Assembly (NCBI GenBank): GCA_027186245.1
Contig: CP114493.1
Location: 8,997,501 to 9,061,500, forward strand
Length of the DNA: 64,000 bases
DNA from: Coriaria nepalensis
Lineage: Eukaryota; Streptophyta; Magnoliopsida; Cucurbitales; Coriariaceae
Direction: 5' to 3'
The notes beneath the pieces were generated by a model. The model was not told the DNA's origin. It saw nothing but the letters and a program-made list of their open reading frames with translations, and made no database searches. This document shows positions 44,162-56,455 of the stretch, in pieces. Made by a program: the position numbers and the translations under genes. Position 1 is the first letter of the stretch, and the number at the start of each line of letters is the position of its first letter.

Positions 44162-47100
44162 ATGGGGGTTCCACAGGCAATGGAATTCCTTAGAGAAAGA
44201 GCGTCGTTCGTCAGAGAGTCTCTGCATAAAAGCCAAACCATCACTGATAACATGGTCTCCATTCTTGGCTCCTTCGATTACCGTCTCTCCGCCCTCGAAA
44301 CTGCCGTTCGTCCAACTCAGGTACATATATACTCTCCTGCGCTGTTTGTTTCCTGAGAAAATAAAATTTTCGTTTAAGAGTGGTGGAAGCGAATACAATG
44401 CGTTTATGAATTTTTTTTTTTTTTGAGCGTGTGTTTGTTTTTAATCATTGCTTTCTTCTTATCGTGGTCATGTGATCTTCATGAGAGCTAAATGCAAATA
44501 AGGAGATATTTGAAAGTGTTATCTATAATAGCCTGAACCTGTTATCACTTCATTGTTTTGGGTGGTAGATAAGAACGCATTCGATTCGGAGAGCTCATGA
44601 GAACATTGATAAGACTTTGAAGGCTACAGAAGTTATCTTGGCTCAATTCGACCTCTCGCGTAAGGTTAGTCTGTGTCTGGAATATGTGACTCTTCTTAGA
44701 GCTTTTGCACAAGGAAGATGAAGTATGGTGCAGAGAGAGATGCATTTTGATTAAGAAGGAAGTTTTCAATCTAAATTTACGTTTCTTATGCTCCTTCATT
44801 GTCCTCTCATATAGGCAGAGGCTAAAATACTGAGGGGGCCACATGAGGACCTAGAAAGCTATCTGGAAGCCATTGATCAGTTGAGAAGCATTGTTCAGTT
44901 TTTTACAGGCACCAAAACATACAAGGGTAGTGAGGGAGTGCTTAACCACACAAATAATTTGCTTTCGAAAGCTATCTCAAAGCTAGAGGAAGAATTCAGA
45001 CAGCTTTTAACTAATTACAGGTTCTTCTTCTTTTTTTTTTTTTTTCCCCCTTCATTATTTCTCTGGCAAGACAGTACATAACTTTCATTCCTTATCACCT
45101 TTTCCATCGAACGTCTTCTTCTTGATCTCTTTGGATTGCAGTAAGCCCATGGAACCTGACCGCCTTTTTGATTGTCTTCCCCACTCTCTACGCCCTTCAT
45201 CGGAAACGTCAAGCCATCAAGGTGATGCTACTGGAAAAGAGCATAAGAAAAGCTTGGAAACTGCTATCTACACCACTCCAAATCTCATTCCGCCTCGGGT
45301 TCTACCCTTGCTCCACGATTTGACCCAACAAATGGTTCTAGCCGGCCATCAGCAGCAGGTGTTTAGAATATACAGGTATTAAAATCCTCTGTTAGGATAT
45401 ATGTTCAATGTTTCAAGTGTACAGTTCCTTTTTCTATGATGTACAATGTATTATCTATTTGGGGAAATATGTCAAAATTTGTGTTCATTAGATGATGTCT
45501 TCCTTCTTTTCGTCTCTTTATTTTTATATATAACACATATCTTAACTCTAAATATACTGCTTCTTTTGTAAGGGATATTCGTGCTTCAGTTTTGGAACAG
45601 AGTCTTAGGAAACTAGGCGTAGAGAGGCTTAGTAAAGATGATGTCCAGAAAATGCAGTGGGAGGCTCTGGAGGCCAAGATTGGGAATTGGATACATTACA
45701 TGCGGATTGCTGTAAGCAATCCAACTTCATTCTTTTCATATCAATTATTTATATCCAACTACTTCATATTGTATTTTATAAAAGGTCAAACTGCTGTTTG
45801 CTGGGGAAAAGAAAATCTGTGATCAAATATTTGTTGGTGTCGACTCTCTCAAGGATCAATGTTTTGCTGAAGTGACTGCAAATAGCGTTTCAGTGCTACT
45901 AAGTTTTGGAGAGGCGATTGCTAAAAGCAAGAGATCGCCTGAAAAGTTGTTTGTTCTTCTAGACATGTTTGAGATCATGAGAGAACTCCGAACAGAGGTA
46001 TGGCTATACCATTCTTTCCATCGGGGCTCAAGAAGCACAATTACTACCATGCATACATTTTTTGTGAACTGAGTGTTAGTTTTTTTGTTTTTTTGTTTTT
46101 TCTCTTTTTTTTTGGGGGGGGGGGGGCGTTGAATGAGGACAGATTGAAGAACTTCTGGGAAGTAAAGCATGCAGTGAAATGAAGGAATCTGCATTGAATT
46201 TGACAAAGCGCCTAGCTCAGACAGCCCAGGAGACCTTTGGTGATTTTGAGGAAGCCGTTGAAAAAGATGCAACAAAAACTGCTGTCCTTGATGGAACTGT
46301 CCATCCTTTGACTAGCTATGTTATAAACTATGTCAAGTTTTTGTTCGAGTAAGTCCTGATTTTCTTTCATCTTCTTTCTTGTTTGACTACATCTTCCAAA
46401 CAAGAAAGATTATCGGATCTTACTGCCTTGAAATTATGCAGCTATCAATCAACTTTAAAGCAGCTTTTTCAAGACTTTGAAGAGGGTGATCCGGAAGCTC
46501 AACTCGCATCAATAACAACAAGTATCATGCAGGCTCTCCAGAACAATCTAGATGGGAAATCTAAGCAGTATAAAGATCCTGCATTAACACAACTATTTCT
46601 TATGAACAACATTCACTATATAGTAAGATCCGTTCGGAGGTTAGTCGCACATTACCTAACATCATTATTAAAAAAAAAAAAAAAACCCTTAGCACCTCTT
46701 ATCTCGACAGCGAGTATATATTCTAAACTATCTAACAGGTCAGAAGCAAAGGATTTGTTGGGAGACGATTGGGTGCAGATTCACCGAAGAATTGTGCAGC
46801 AGCATGCAAATCAGTACAAGAGGATTTCTTGGGCAAAGGTTCAATACTAGTCAATACTCATTTTCCTTCCTTCCCCTTTAGAAAAGGAACTTTTATGCGA
46901 CATATTGAGCTGATATATGGGGATTTGATGATTTAATCTTACCGGAAATCGGAATTGCAGATATTGCAATGCATCACGGTTCAAGGCGAAGTCAACAACA
47001 GTGGACTTTCAAGAGCAATGGTGAAAGAAAGATTCAAGACCTTCAATCAACAGTTTGAAGAGCTGCATCAGAGGCAATCTCAGTGGACTGTTCCTGACAG

Positions 47101-47381
47101 TGAATTGAGAGAGTCTCTGAGGCTAGCTGTTGCTGAAGTTCTTTTGCCCGCTTATAGATCCTTCATCAAACGTTTCGGGTAATGTTCTTTTTTTGTCTCC
47201 TTTTTTCTTTTCTTTTTATATTTACAAATTTATTTCTATGGAATTGTTTTGGTGTGATGTTAGGCCCATGATTGAGAATGGGAAGAATCCTCAGAAGTAC
47301 ATCAAGTATGCTCCGGAGAGTTTGGAGAGCATGTTAAGTGAATTCTTCGAGGGAAAGACGTGGGGTGAACAGAAGCGTTGA
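44162..47381 (+). CDS. EXO70A1: Exocyst subunit EXO70A1
   Basis: Eleven exons: 44162-44320, 44569-44664, 44815-45020, 45142-45375, 45573-45711, 45785-45997, 46143-46348, 46442-46639, 46739-46838, 46961-47178 and 47264-47381. They encode 628 residues; Arabidopsis EXO70A1 is about 638. It starts MGVPQAMEFLRERASFVRES, the intron-rich A-clade form; most other plant EXO70 genes have one exon. The C-terminal EXO70 domain covers residues about 240-610 (HPLTSYVINYVKFLFDYQ, LMNNIHYIVRSVRRSEAKDL, FNQQFEELHQRQSQWTVPDS). EXO70 binds PI(4,5)P2 and recruits the exocyst, which tethers secretory vesicles to the plasma membrane. Basic residues near the C-terminus (IKYAPESLESML, then GEQKR) fit membrane contact. 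It looks intact, and all introns are GT-AG. Confidence 0.96.
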
Positions 47382-47981
47382 AGACTCTAAAAACCTCCTC
47401 TTCTTCTTCTTCTCTCTCATTTTACTCATAATATATATTTTGTTCAAATTGAAATTTTTTAGGTAAGCTAACCACAAGGGAATGATTTTATGTAATGTTG
47501 AGGTTAAAAGTGATGGACCACATTTTTTTCACCCGAAAAGCTTTTGTTTTCACTTCTATTTCACACGTAATAGAAGTTCTCAAATCAAATAAAAATACTG
47601 TTCTTTAAAATTTTACACAAACACGAAATTCGAGCAGATTGCAGCAAATACTCGCATCTTTCATATTTTATATTTAATTGAAAATGAAAGGAAAGACATG
47701 AGGTCATCAATTCCTTACCTTAAATGCAATTCTTTTCCCTTACCCACGAAGAAATTGTCACTGGCACTCAGATTCGGGTTTCAACCAATCATATCGTGCC
47801 ACGTCATCTCACCGACGCATACGTAACCCCACCGGTTCAAGTTTCCGCGTAGCTGGACAGTCTCTCTCTCTCTCTCTCTTTCTTTAATCTTCATATCTCA
47901 CGAACTGAAAAATCCGAAAAATAATCTGGGAATCCGCTGATCCACCTTGATCTTTAATCACTCGCAATCGTATGATTAAGA
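47382..47981. other. EXO70A1 3' flank and promoter of the first NHL gene
   Basis: 600 bases. The first half is the EXO70A1 3' UTR and AT-rich flank. A (CT)n run at 47861-47881 lies about 100 bases before the next ATG and is probably in that gene's leader. Confidence 0.45.
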
Positions 47982-48734
47982 ATGGCTACATCGGCCCAAC
48001 CTCGAGACGATAAGACAGTGACTGGCTACCCAGCTCAGACGAGCCGCGTAGCCGCCGGCTACCCCACAACAGCCTACGCCTTCGCAGCTCCACCAGCGCC
48101 TGCTGCCCCAATGGCCATCACCGCCCATCCGTTTCCGCACTACGACAACTCCTCCCAGCCGGAAGTATCCATTCTCCGCTGTTTGATCATCTTCTGCGTC
48201 TTCCTCTTCACGCTCATGGTCCTCCTCTTCTTCATCGCCTTACTCGTCCTCCGCCCCCGTCTCCCCGAGTTCCGAGTCGACTCAGCCTCCGTTTCCCCTC
48301 TCAACGCGACTGGCTCTGACCTGACCGCTGCGTGGGACTTCAATCTCCTGGCTAACAACCCTAACCGGAAGCTCGCCACATACTACGAGGACCTCAAGGC
48401 CTCTCTATTTTACGACGATGATCTAATCTCAACGACGTCGGTGCCACCTTTCTATCAGGATAAGAATAATAGTACCCGGATACGGTTCAGTCTCGGGTCG
48501 GTTTCGGCGTTCGTGGGTAAAGAGGCGGTGAAGGAGATTTCAGATGGAACGGCGCATGGGTCGGTGAGATTTGGGGTGGTTATAGGGGGTTGGGTTCGGT
48601 TTAGGACTGGAATGTGGTGGATGAGGCCCCACGTGTTGCGGGTCACTTGCTATCCGGTCCAGTTCAGGTTTGAAGTTAAAAATGGGTCTGGGTCTTTGAT
48701 GGCTCCCTCAGGAGCTTGCCAGGTCTATCTGTGA
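47982..48734 (+). CDS. LEA_2 / NDR1-HIN1-like membrane protein (divergent type)
   Basis: One exon, 250 residues. The N-terminus is Ala/Pro-rich and cytosolic (1 to about 65). One membrane span follows at about 66-90 (LIIFCVFLFTLMVLLFFIAL), then the extracellular LEA_2 domain, with LRPRLPEFRVDSASV, NPNRKLATYYEDLKASLFYDD and a C-terminal half rich in beta strands. The NPN.K...YY motif is the hallmark of the NHL family, whose founders NDR1 and HIN1 act in defence at the plasma membrane. This member is longer at the N-terminus than the two NHL genes downstream and belongs to another branch. Its ATG at 47982 is the first in the frame. Confidence 0.88.
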   Translation: MATSAQPRDDKTVTGYPAQTSRVAAGYPTTAYAFAAPPAPAAPMAITAHPFPHYDNSSQPEVSILRCLIIFCVFLFTLMVLLFFIALLVLRPRLPEFRVDSASVSPLNATGSDLTAAWDFNLLANNPNRKLATYYEDLKASLFYDDDLISTTSVPPFYQDKNNSTRIRFSLGSVSAFVGKEAVKEISDGTAHGSVRFGVVIGGWVRFRTGMWWMRPHVLRVTCYPVQFRFEVKNGSGSLMAPSGACQVYL

Positions 48735-51156
48735 CTGTGAGTAGTTCATCTTCCATTACTGTTTAGCAAGAAGACATTGTAAAGTGGTTGCTATAAATCA
48801 ATGGAAACTTGTAAATTTCCCAGTGTCTAAAGATTAGTTGAATTTTTGGGATATGGATATTTTACTAACTGATTCACTGAATTTTTTCGACTTGGTTATT
48901 GTACTTTATGCAATTTCCATTACTGTTTAGCTGTTTAAAATGACCCGAGCAGGCGATCCTGATTTTGTGTTGAGATTCATTCAGTAAAATCATGATCTCG
49001 ACCAATTTTTTTTGGAGTTAAGCATAGTTCAGTTTGAAGGGGAAGTAGGTTTATTGTTTGATATACTTTCCCTGATTCCGGTGCATTTGAAGATGATAGA
49101 TTCAAAGTGTAAATTGCCGCTTGGTTTGATTTCTCTAATTTACTAAGTCGGATATGAACCACCCCGGACTCAATATTTTGATGCATTGACTGAAAGGCTA
49201 AGCACTTTTCTCGGTATTTTAGAAGAAGAAGAGGAATCCTAAAGAGCTGGCCTCATTACCGTCTTCCCCACAATGATTCATTATGTGAGTACATAGCATA
49301 GTGTAGACTGTAGCGGCCTGCTTCTGTACTGAAATTTTATGGTGGCCATATATTCCTTTCTTTGCATCTTCGCTTTCTCTACTTTATCTTCTTTATTTAT
49401 GCATTTTTGGAGTTTTTTGCCTTATGAAATTCCCCACCCTTGAGATGTACTTTATTCCTACAATCATTCCACCTTTTCTTTCTCACCCTTTTACATATGT
49501 TATTATTGATCGTCTCTTTCACAACCTTATTAGGCTTTTCATGGAGCCTTTCCTTTTGAGTTTGGAAGATAACTTTGAGAGAGGATAGTTTGTTATTAGC
49601 CCCAAAATGGGCCGATAAGGATATATGCCAACCAAGTATCCTTTTCCTTGTTAGTGCGGGCTAAAGGGCATGCCAAAACCACCATACCTTTTCCTTTTAA
49701 GGGCCCTGCATCTATCTATCTTTGTCCTCCCCACGAGTCTCTATCTCTTAAGCAATAATGCAACGGTGTTCCTACGAGGGTCCCAATATATTCGGGTTAA
49801 AAATTAAACCAATTTTGTTTTCAAGTTGAATGATAATTAAATTTGTTAAAATTAATTCCTAAAAAATTCCTGATAATTCCTAAAAAATTAATGTATCCTA
49901 AATACCCTCTTAAGTCTTAACCTTAAAAAGGAATCTTTTTGGACCGTAGAAACTTAGATACTAAACAGAGAAGTTTCTTGCTCTTATCCCTTGAGACTAT
50001 GTGATTGATTTGATACGAACAGGTTGGGAACATTTCTGATCAGGTCTCCCACCATCTCTAAGAAGCCAAACGCATAATGTATCTTTCTTTCTTCTTTTTT
50101 TTTCTCTGGTGATTCCATATTTGTACCTAAACTCACTAATTAAAACATTACAAAAAAAAAAAAAAAAAAAGAACAAATAAAACAATCTGGATTGAAAATG
50201 ATGAAATTCCAATCTGGAAGCAGTCTGGATGGCGTCATATTGACGGCTCATAATGTGCTTCCGCTGCGAATAAGAAAACTTACAAAAGAGATGAAGTATA
50301 CTGAAGGCAAGATTTTTCTTTTTTGAAATTATAGAGCAATTATAAGTTTGTTGACTTGGCCGACACCGATTGGTCCGTGATGCATGCATGGCCCCATTCT
50401 AATTACTTGGACGATGACCTTTCATTTCACATTTGCAAATCCCACACCAAAAAAACAAAAAACAAAAAACAAAAAACAAAAAACAAAAAACAAAAAAGTA
50501 GTAGTTGAGGTAGTTGGACTACTTAATTACTACACATTTGAGCTTGTCTTAATTTTTTTTCATTCATTTAAATTCTGGTTTCATATTTAGAATGGTTGTT
50601 AAAAGGGAAGAACAATACCTTGGATTCCTAATCCTCTTTCTTTCCTGGAAAGTGGAAAGTTCTATAGTCTTTTCAGAAATAAAATGGAATTGAACTTGAT
50701 GACGTAATTAATTTATATCTTCATCTTAAATTGACGTCATAAATACAAAATTTTGATTCCTTCCCTCCAATCGCATGGTTGTTGGCCTTTAATTTGGCAG
50801 GTAGGAGGACACTCTTATCTCATATCTCTATGTATATTCTGGAACCCTAAAAAGAGAGGAGTCGGTGATACAAGTGGGCCCGGATATAACGTGTTGCTTA
50901 GTCTTTCACTAATCATCATTAACCTAATTAACCTTTTTTTTTTAAATTCCTTTTCTATTAGTACCAGAAAATGATTGATGTATCCGAAATGGCACGTGTC
51001 GTTACACAAGTGCTGGATGTGACATTTAAAGTTTTCCTTGCCCTAACCAAAACTCAATCTGGCCCATACTAATTTGTATTTTGTGATGTTATTACGAAGC
51101 AGTCAAGAATAAATTATTATTTTAAAATATTTTATTATTTCAAAATATTTTATTAT
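48735..51156. other. Gene-free region between the first two NHL genes
   Basis: About 2.4 kb, AT-rich. It includes the 3' UTR of the first NHL gene, an A-run at 50152-50170 and the A6C microsatellite (listed separately). None of the short open stretches resembles a known protein, and no RNA gene was recognised. Confidence 0.45.
50446..50497 (+). repeat. (AAAAAAC)n microsatellite
   Basis: About seven copies of a 7-base unit, AAAAAAC, in intergenic DNA. Confidence 0.9.
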
Positions 51157-51259
51157 TTCCTATATATATAGAAATTGAAACCATTAGACCACATCCTTTT
51201 CATTATCACTCTCTTTACTCTAGACCAGCATAGCCTTTAAGGCCACCGCAAAAGCGATT
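51157..51259 (+). promoter_or_regulatory. TATA box and leader of the NHL12-like gene
   Basis: TATATATATAG at 51161-51171 lies about 90 bases before the ATG at 51260, at the right distance for a core promoter with a short leader. Confidence 0.55.
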
Positions 51260-51892
51260 ATGTCAGTCAAGGAATGCGGCCACCACGGTGAACGGAGGCG
51301 GAAACTTTTCCGGAGGATCTTCGCCGGGCTCTTAATCTTTACATTCTTAATCCTCTTCTTGATCCTCATCATTTGGGCCGTGCTTCAGCCCAACAAGCCC
51401 ACTTTCATCCTACAAGACGCCACCGTTTACGCCTTCAACGTCTCCGCTAGTAACAACCTCCTCACCTCCGTCTTCCAAGTCACCATTTCTTCCCGTAACC
51501 CTAACGACAAGATCGGAGTCTACTACGACAAGCTCGACATCTACGCCGTTTACCGGAACCAGCAAATCACACTCCGGACTATCATCCAACCGACGTATCA
51601 AGGCCACAAGGAGGTCAACGTCTGGTCACCTAACGTGTACGGAACTTCCGTTCCGGTTGCTCCGTACAACGCCATCGCGCTGAATCAGGACCGGAGCTTA
51701 GGTACGGTGCCGTTGATGATCAAGATTGATGGACGGGTGAGATGGAAGGTGGGGACGTTTATTTCAGGGAGGTACCATTTGTACGTGAACTGTCCGGCGA
51801 TTATAACGTTTGGAAATCCGGTGGCTGGCGTTATCGTCGGCGATAACGCCGTTAAGTATCAGCTGGTGCAGCGGTGCAAGGTCAGCGTTTGA
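51260..51892 (+). CDS. NDR1/HIN1-like protein, NHL12/NHL1 type
   Basis: One exon, 210 residues, starting MSVKECGHHGERRRKLFRR. A short basic cytosolic end precedes a membrane span at about 20-43. The LEA_2 domain follows, with QPNKPTFILQDATVYAFNVS, SSRNPNDKIGVYYDKL, TYQGHKEVNVWSPNVYG and a C-terminal GRVRWKVGTFISGRYHLYV. The match to the Arabidopsis NHL12/NHL1 pattern is close along the whole length. Such proteins sit in the plasma membrane with the LEA_2 domain outside, and several respond to pathogens or viruses; the exact role of this one is unknown. It looks intact. Confidence 0.93.
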   Translation: MSVKECGHHGERRRKLFRRIFAGLLIFTFLILFLILIIWAVLQPNKPTFILQDATVYAFNVSASNNLLTSVFQVTISSRNPNDKIGVYYDKLDIYAVYRNQQITLRTIIQPTYQGHKEVNVWSPNVYGTSVPVAPYNAIALNQDRSLGTVPLMIKIDGRVRWKVGTFISGRYHLYVNCPAIITFGNPVAGVIVGDNAVKYQLVQRCKVSV

Positions 51893-53132
51893 TTTGAGGC
51901 AGAGCTAATTATTGAGGTGATCCATATTGCCGCGGTTAGGTACTGCTTATATATATATATATATATATATATATTTACATTTACATATATATAAACGACG
52001 TTATAGTATTTACGTTTTGATCGGATCTGTGGTTCGGTCTAGACGGTGGGAAATATAAAGCGTTTGAAAAAGAAGTTTGGAATGAAATTTACATTTTCCT
52101 GGAGAATAAGTTTATACAGAGAGCAGCAGAATTTACGGTGGGTGGAAGTCGTACATGTAACGTAGATATTATGGAAGAATTTTCATACTTTAATTAGCGC
52201 GTGATCAAGATCAAGTATCAACTGATAATGTGTGTTTATTGGTTATTCTGATTTCATTTTCTGCCGCTAATTTGCAATTCCAGTTATTTTTATTTTTTAA
52301 TATTTATAATATTATGTTTACCAATATTTAAATGTCGAATTTTGATATATGTAACTTTTTGACAAAATATGTAACTTTTTGAACTCACATGCATAGATGT
52401 GCTTGTGGTCCTCGTGAATTTCAATTCCATATCAATCCACCTAATAATACTAAAGAAATGCTTAGAGATAAGAGAGAGACATGTATACTTCCGTTACAAA
52501 ATGATGGAGATTACTTACTAGTTCTAGCTTCGTACACTAAACAAACGAGCTTAATTAGGTTATCAAATGGTATACTTGAATTGTGAAAGTGTTTAAGATT
52601 GAGAACTAATTAAGAAACCTAAATTCTAATCCTGTTGCTTAGTAAGAACGTTAAATCAAAGAAAAAGCGATGTGAGATCTATGTTTGATAGAGTCGAAAA
52701 GTCTGCTACTTTCCAAGGCAGCAATTTTATGTAAATCATACATAGAACTAACTGATAAGAATATTCAACAGTCTATGTTGGGGATCTAATTATTATTTAG
52801 AGTGAATAATTGTGTTCTTATGTTTTCTAGATTAGTATTCCTATTATCATTAATCTAATCTCTTTAATATATAAACCTCATATCATAATTTCAAAAATTA
52901 ATCTCTTTTTTTTAATTAATTATAAATTTGGTCGCTAAAAACTTATCATGTTGTAGCGATGATTCGGGGTATAGTGTTAGTAATTTATGATATTTTTCAG
53001 ATGCAAACCGTGTTTGAAGGTTAATCCACTCCATTGACTTTAATCGCCAATTCCTTACCATATTATATATACAGTCCCATACCCCTCCCTCCTCTTTCTC
53101 GTCCATCTATACTTACAATTTCATTCCCAACT
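51893..53132. other. Intergenic region upstream of the NHL pseudogene
   Basis: About 1.2 kb. An (AT)n run at 51949-51974 lies in the presumed 3' UTR of the NHL12-like gene. A 16-base unit ATATGTAACTTTTTGA occurs twice at 52347-52382. A TATA-like TATTATATATAC lies at 53061-53072, some 60-70 bases before the pseudogene ATG. Confidence 0.5.
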
Positions 53133-53738
53133 ATGGCTGATAAACAAGCACACTTAAACGGAGCCTACTACTGCCCATCAAACCCCACCACCACCACCAC
53201 CACCACCTCGACGTTCATATCACAGTCGCGGCTGCTGTTGTTGCCACTTCAGCACGCTCTTCAAAATAACTGTCGTCCTCGCCATTACTCTGGGCCTCAC
53301 AGTCCTAATCATCCGGCTCATGAAAGTTAAGTTCCACGTCACAAACGCTTCTCTAACGCAATTCAACCTCACCGCCAATAACAATCTGAACTACAACCTC
53401 GCGACCGTATCGAAGCCGCCGCTATTTACGAATGACAGCGGTCTACGACCGTTTTGTTAACGCCGTTTTATCAAGGGCATAAGACTATTAGTTATCTAAA
53501 CGCTGCGTTTGATGGAAAGCAGTTGATAGTGGTTGGAACGGATAAGGTGACGCAGTTTGATTCGGAGAAGAGGGTTGGAGTTTACTCTATTGAATTTAAG
53601 TTTTATTTGAGGATTAGACTGAAAGTGGGTGATATTAAGATTGGGAAGTTCAAGCCTGAGATTGAATGTGATTTGAAAGTTCCTTTGAGTAATGGTAATG
53701 GACGGTCTAAAACGTTTTTCAGAACACTGGAAGTGTGA
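53133..53738 (+). pseudogene. NDR1/HIN1-like pseudogene (copy of the gene at 54722)
   Basis: It begins MADKQAHLNGAYYCPS, nearly the same as the intact neighbour (MADKHSHLNGAYYGPS). The frame then shifts in a (CAC)n stretch (53178-53200) and the rest of the protein appears in other frames: a membrane span, KVKFHVTNASLTQFNLTANN, a damaged NPN/YY region ending in a stop near 53458, and from about 53448 TPFYQGHKTISYLNAAF to PEIECDLKVPLSNG. The final CDYDF-type end is replaced. At least two frameshifts plus a deletion of the IGIYYD segment make it nonfunctional. It still has a TATA-like element, so it could be transcribed. Confidence 0.85.
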
Positions 53739-54721
53739 TACCGATTGGTGATAAATTTAGTCGTTTCAGACAAGGGGGGGCATATGAAATAAGGACCATT
53801 TTGAACTATGAAACAGAAGGAAATTAGGAAAATTGTAGTGTACGTTACATCAAAACACACAATTGTGTAGTTTTCTTTGGAAAGGGATGAGTTAGATTGT
53901 CAAACAAAAAGACCCACCAAAAAAAGGAAGTTGAAGTAGTTTTAATTCAAAGTTCACACTCCCATTCATATATTTTTTCCATTTTGCTTGAGTTGGAAAG
54001 ACAAATAATGCGTGTCTAGTTAAGACATTGTAAGATAGTAAAACGTGTGAAATTTGGTTGGCCTAATTTTATTAACTCTCTTATCTCCTTAATCTTACTT
54101 TAATCCTTATTGTTTATATTATAATCTATTTCTTGTCACAATTTCATTTTGTTCATCTTATTTTTTTGACTCTCGGACCTTCTCCCCATCAAAATCTATG
54201 GGTGGAATGTTATTACACTTGCAACTTTTTTTTAAAACTAAGTTGAGAAAAAAAAAAAAAAAAGTCATAAAGTTGAAGTCATTATTTCAAATCTCACCAT
54301 TAAAAAGTTCAAATCACTACAACTGGTGGTAATATTTATTACCAAAAATCATATAAATTGAACATCGGATTTTTGGTAATTAACAAAATATTAAGGAAGA
54401 TAAGTATTAAATAATATATAGAAAAACAAAAAATGGAAAAATAATAGTTGTAATTACTTAAAAGACCAAACGACCAAATCCTAGTCATAGTAAGAAAGCG
54501 CGTCGCAAATGAAACCTGCTACTACGCGCCTGCCCGGCTGCCCTGTGAACCCCATCCCCTTCCCAGAAACTACCCCACCACCCCCCAACCCTCTTCCACT
54601 ATTTATTTACACTTTTTCTCTCATTTTTTCTCATCTCATATTTCAATTTCCAAATTTCAAGAAGCCTTTTTTTTTTTTTTTTTTAAGTTTCTCTCTGTTT
54701 CTCGCTTTGATTTCTCTCGCT
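53739..54721. other. Intergenic region and leader of the NHL3/NHL10-like gene
   Basis: About 980 bases, AT-rich, with an A-run at 54250-54264. From about 54510 an open frame runs in phase into the next gene. It is CT-rich, has a TATTTATT element at 54601 and resembles a leader, so I do not extend the protein into it. Confidence 0.5.
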
Positions 54722-55438
54722 ATGGCGGATAAACATTCCCACCTAAACGGAGCCTACTACGGCCCGTCGATCCCACCGCCGCGTGACAAATACCACCGCC
54801 CGAGTCGCGGCGGAGGCGGATGCGGCTGCTGCGGCTGCGTCGGATGCCTCTTCAACTGCTGCTGCAGCTGTATCTTCAACCTCATTCTCCAACTGATTAT
54901 CACCGTCGTAGTCATCGTCGGCATCCTCGTCCTCATCTTCTGGCTCCTCTTCCGACCTAACGCGCTAAAGTTTCACGTCACCGATGCGTCGCTCACGCAA
55001 TTCAACTTCTCCTCAACCAACAACAACCTGAATTACAATCTTGCCCTCAACATCTCCGCCAGAAACCCCAACAAGCGGATCGGTATCTACTACGACACGA
55101 TCGAGGCCAACGCATATTACGACGATTTGCGGTTCAGTACGGTGAATCTAACGCGGTTTTATCAGGGCCACAAGAACACGAGCGTTTTGACGCCGACGTT
55201 TTCTGGACAGCAATTGCTTCTGTTGGAATCCAACGGCGTTTCGAAGTTTGATTCGGAGAAGAGCGATGGGGTTTTTAGCATTACCGTGAAGCTGAACTTT
55301 AGGGTTAGATTCAAGATGGGTTTGATTAAGGTCGGGAAATTTAAGCCCAAGGTGAAGTGCGATTTGAAGGTTCCGTTGAGCTCTACCGGAAATTCAAACA
55401 CGGCTTTTGAGACTACTAAGTGCGACTACGATTTCTGA
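54722..55438 (+). CDS. NDR1/HIN1-like protein, NHL3/NHL10 (YLS9) type
   Basis: One exon, 238 residues from ATG 54722. An earlier in-frame ATG at 54509 would add 71 residues, but that part reads as CT-rich leader, and the pseudogene copy starts at the equivalent of 54722. The N-terminus is Gly/Cys-rich (GGGGCGCCGCVGC, then NCCCSC), a likely palmitoylation region. A membrane span lies at about 53-80, then the LEA_2 domain with RPNALKFHVTDASLTQFNFS, ARNPNKRIGIYYD, RFYQGHKNTSVL and a tail ending CDYDF. The NHL3/NHL10 group is induced in defence and senescence. Several N-glycosylation sequons in the outer part fit an extracellular domain. It looks intact. Confidence 0.93.
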   Translation: MADKHSHLNGAYYGPSIPPPRDKYHRPSRGGGGCGCCGCVGCLFNCCCSCIFNLILQLIITVVVIVGILVLIFWLLFRPNALKFHVTDASLTQFNFSSTNNNLNYNLALNISARNPNKRIGIYYDTIEANAYYDDLRFSTVNLTRFYQGHKNTSVLTPTFSGQQLLLLESNGVSKFDSEKSDGVFSITVKLNFRVRFKMGLIKVGKFKPKVKCDLKVPLSSTGNSNTAFETTKCDYDF

Positions 55439-56455
55439 TAAGTTAGATCTTAATCTTTCGTTGATCCATCTTTTTAGTCCTTTATTCCGTTTTATTTCCA
55501 GTATTACTTTTTCGGATTGGTTTCAGACTCTCTGCTGTATGCGCAGATGATTGTTCTTATGAGATATCATTTTTCTGTATTTCTTTAAATTTTTTTTTTA
55601 GAAGTATCATAGTGATTGGTTCTATATTTTGGTTGTATTTTTTCATATAATTAAGTAGTCTGCTATTTTGAATATAAATAAATATAATTAGAATACTAAA
55701 TTCAATTTTTTATTATTATTATTATTTCTAAGGGTCACTAAATTCAACTCTTGCTTTTGCTTGAAGATTAAAGAGTTGACTATAAATCCTTTACTTTTTT
55801 TTTTTTTTTTAAATTATTATTATTATTATTTTCTTTCTCCAACGGCTAAACATTTTAAACGTCGAAAGTGCCAATTGTGAGCTTTGCTGACAAACGAGGG
55901 AGGGGTCCAGTAAAATTGTCATCATCTTCGCATTGAATATGATTCTAGTGGGCCATCATCTCTGCTCAGCCACATATGGTTGTCGTTTCTGGGCCAATGG
56001 TTTAGGCGTTTGAGAAGCGTTACCGCGTTTATCTATGTTAACCGCTGTCGTATCTATTGGCGGAAACAGATTATGAAGAAAACGACAGACGGGGGAACTT
56101 ATGGGCCCCTCAAGGCCCATCATGCCACCTCGGTTGGCAGTCTACCAGTTTCGTCCGGCTCGGGTCGTTATGGACCTTTCAGATGGGCTATGTATTTAAA
56201 TATTGAGATACTCAGTTAGACTATGGATCAGCATCGTAAATGATTTGTGGCGTATTAGAATGATTGATAACTCATTCAATTGTCAACTCGTAGATTGCTA
56301 ACCATTCGGCGTTACGTAATGAAAAATCACATCAATAATAATAATAAAAATGTACCAATACGACACCGTATCTCTTCTGGATATGGCGGTATAATTTTAC
56401 CGCGCTGTTTTTGTTACTTGAGGTTGTCTCGAGTCGGATATGCAAAAGGAGGAGT
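55439..56455. other. AT-rich intergenic region
   Basis: About 1 kb with ATT trinucleotide runs near 55711-55728 and 55813-55830 and a GC-richer part at 56040-56190 containing GGGCCC (56104) and GGCCCA motifs. No gene is supported. Confidence 0.45.

Noticed and set aside
54509..54721. N-terminal extension of the NHL3/10-like protein
   Set aside because: In frame with an ATG at 54509, but it is CT-rich leader-like sequence with a TATA-like element, and both the family pattern and the pseudogene copy start at the MADK Met.
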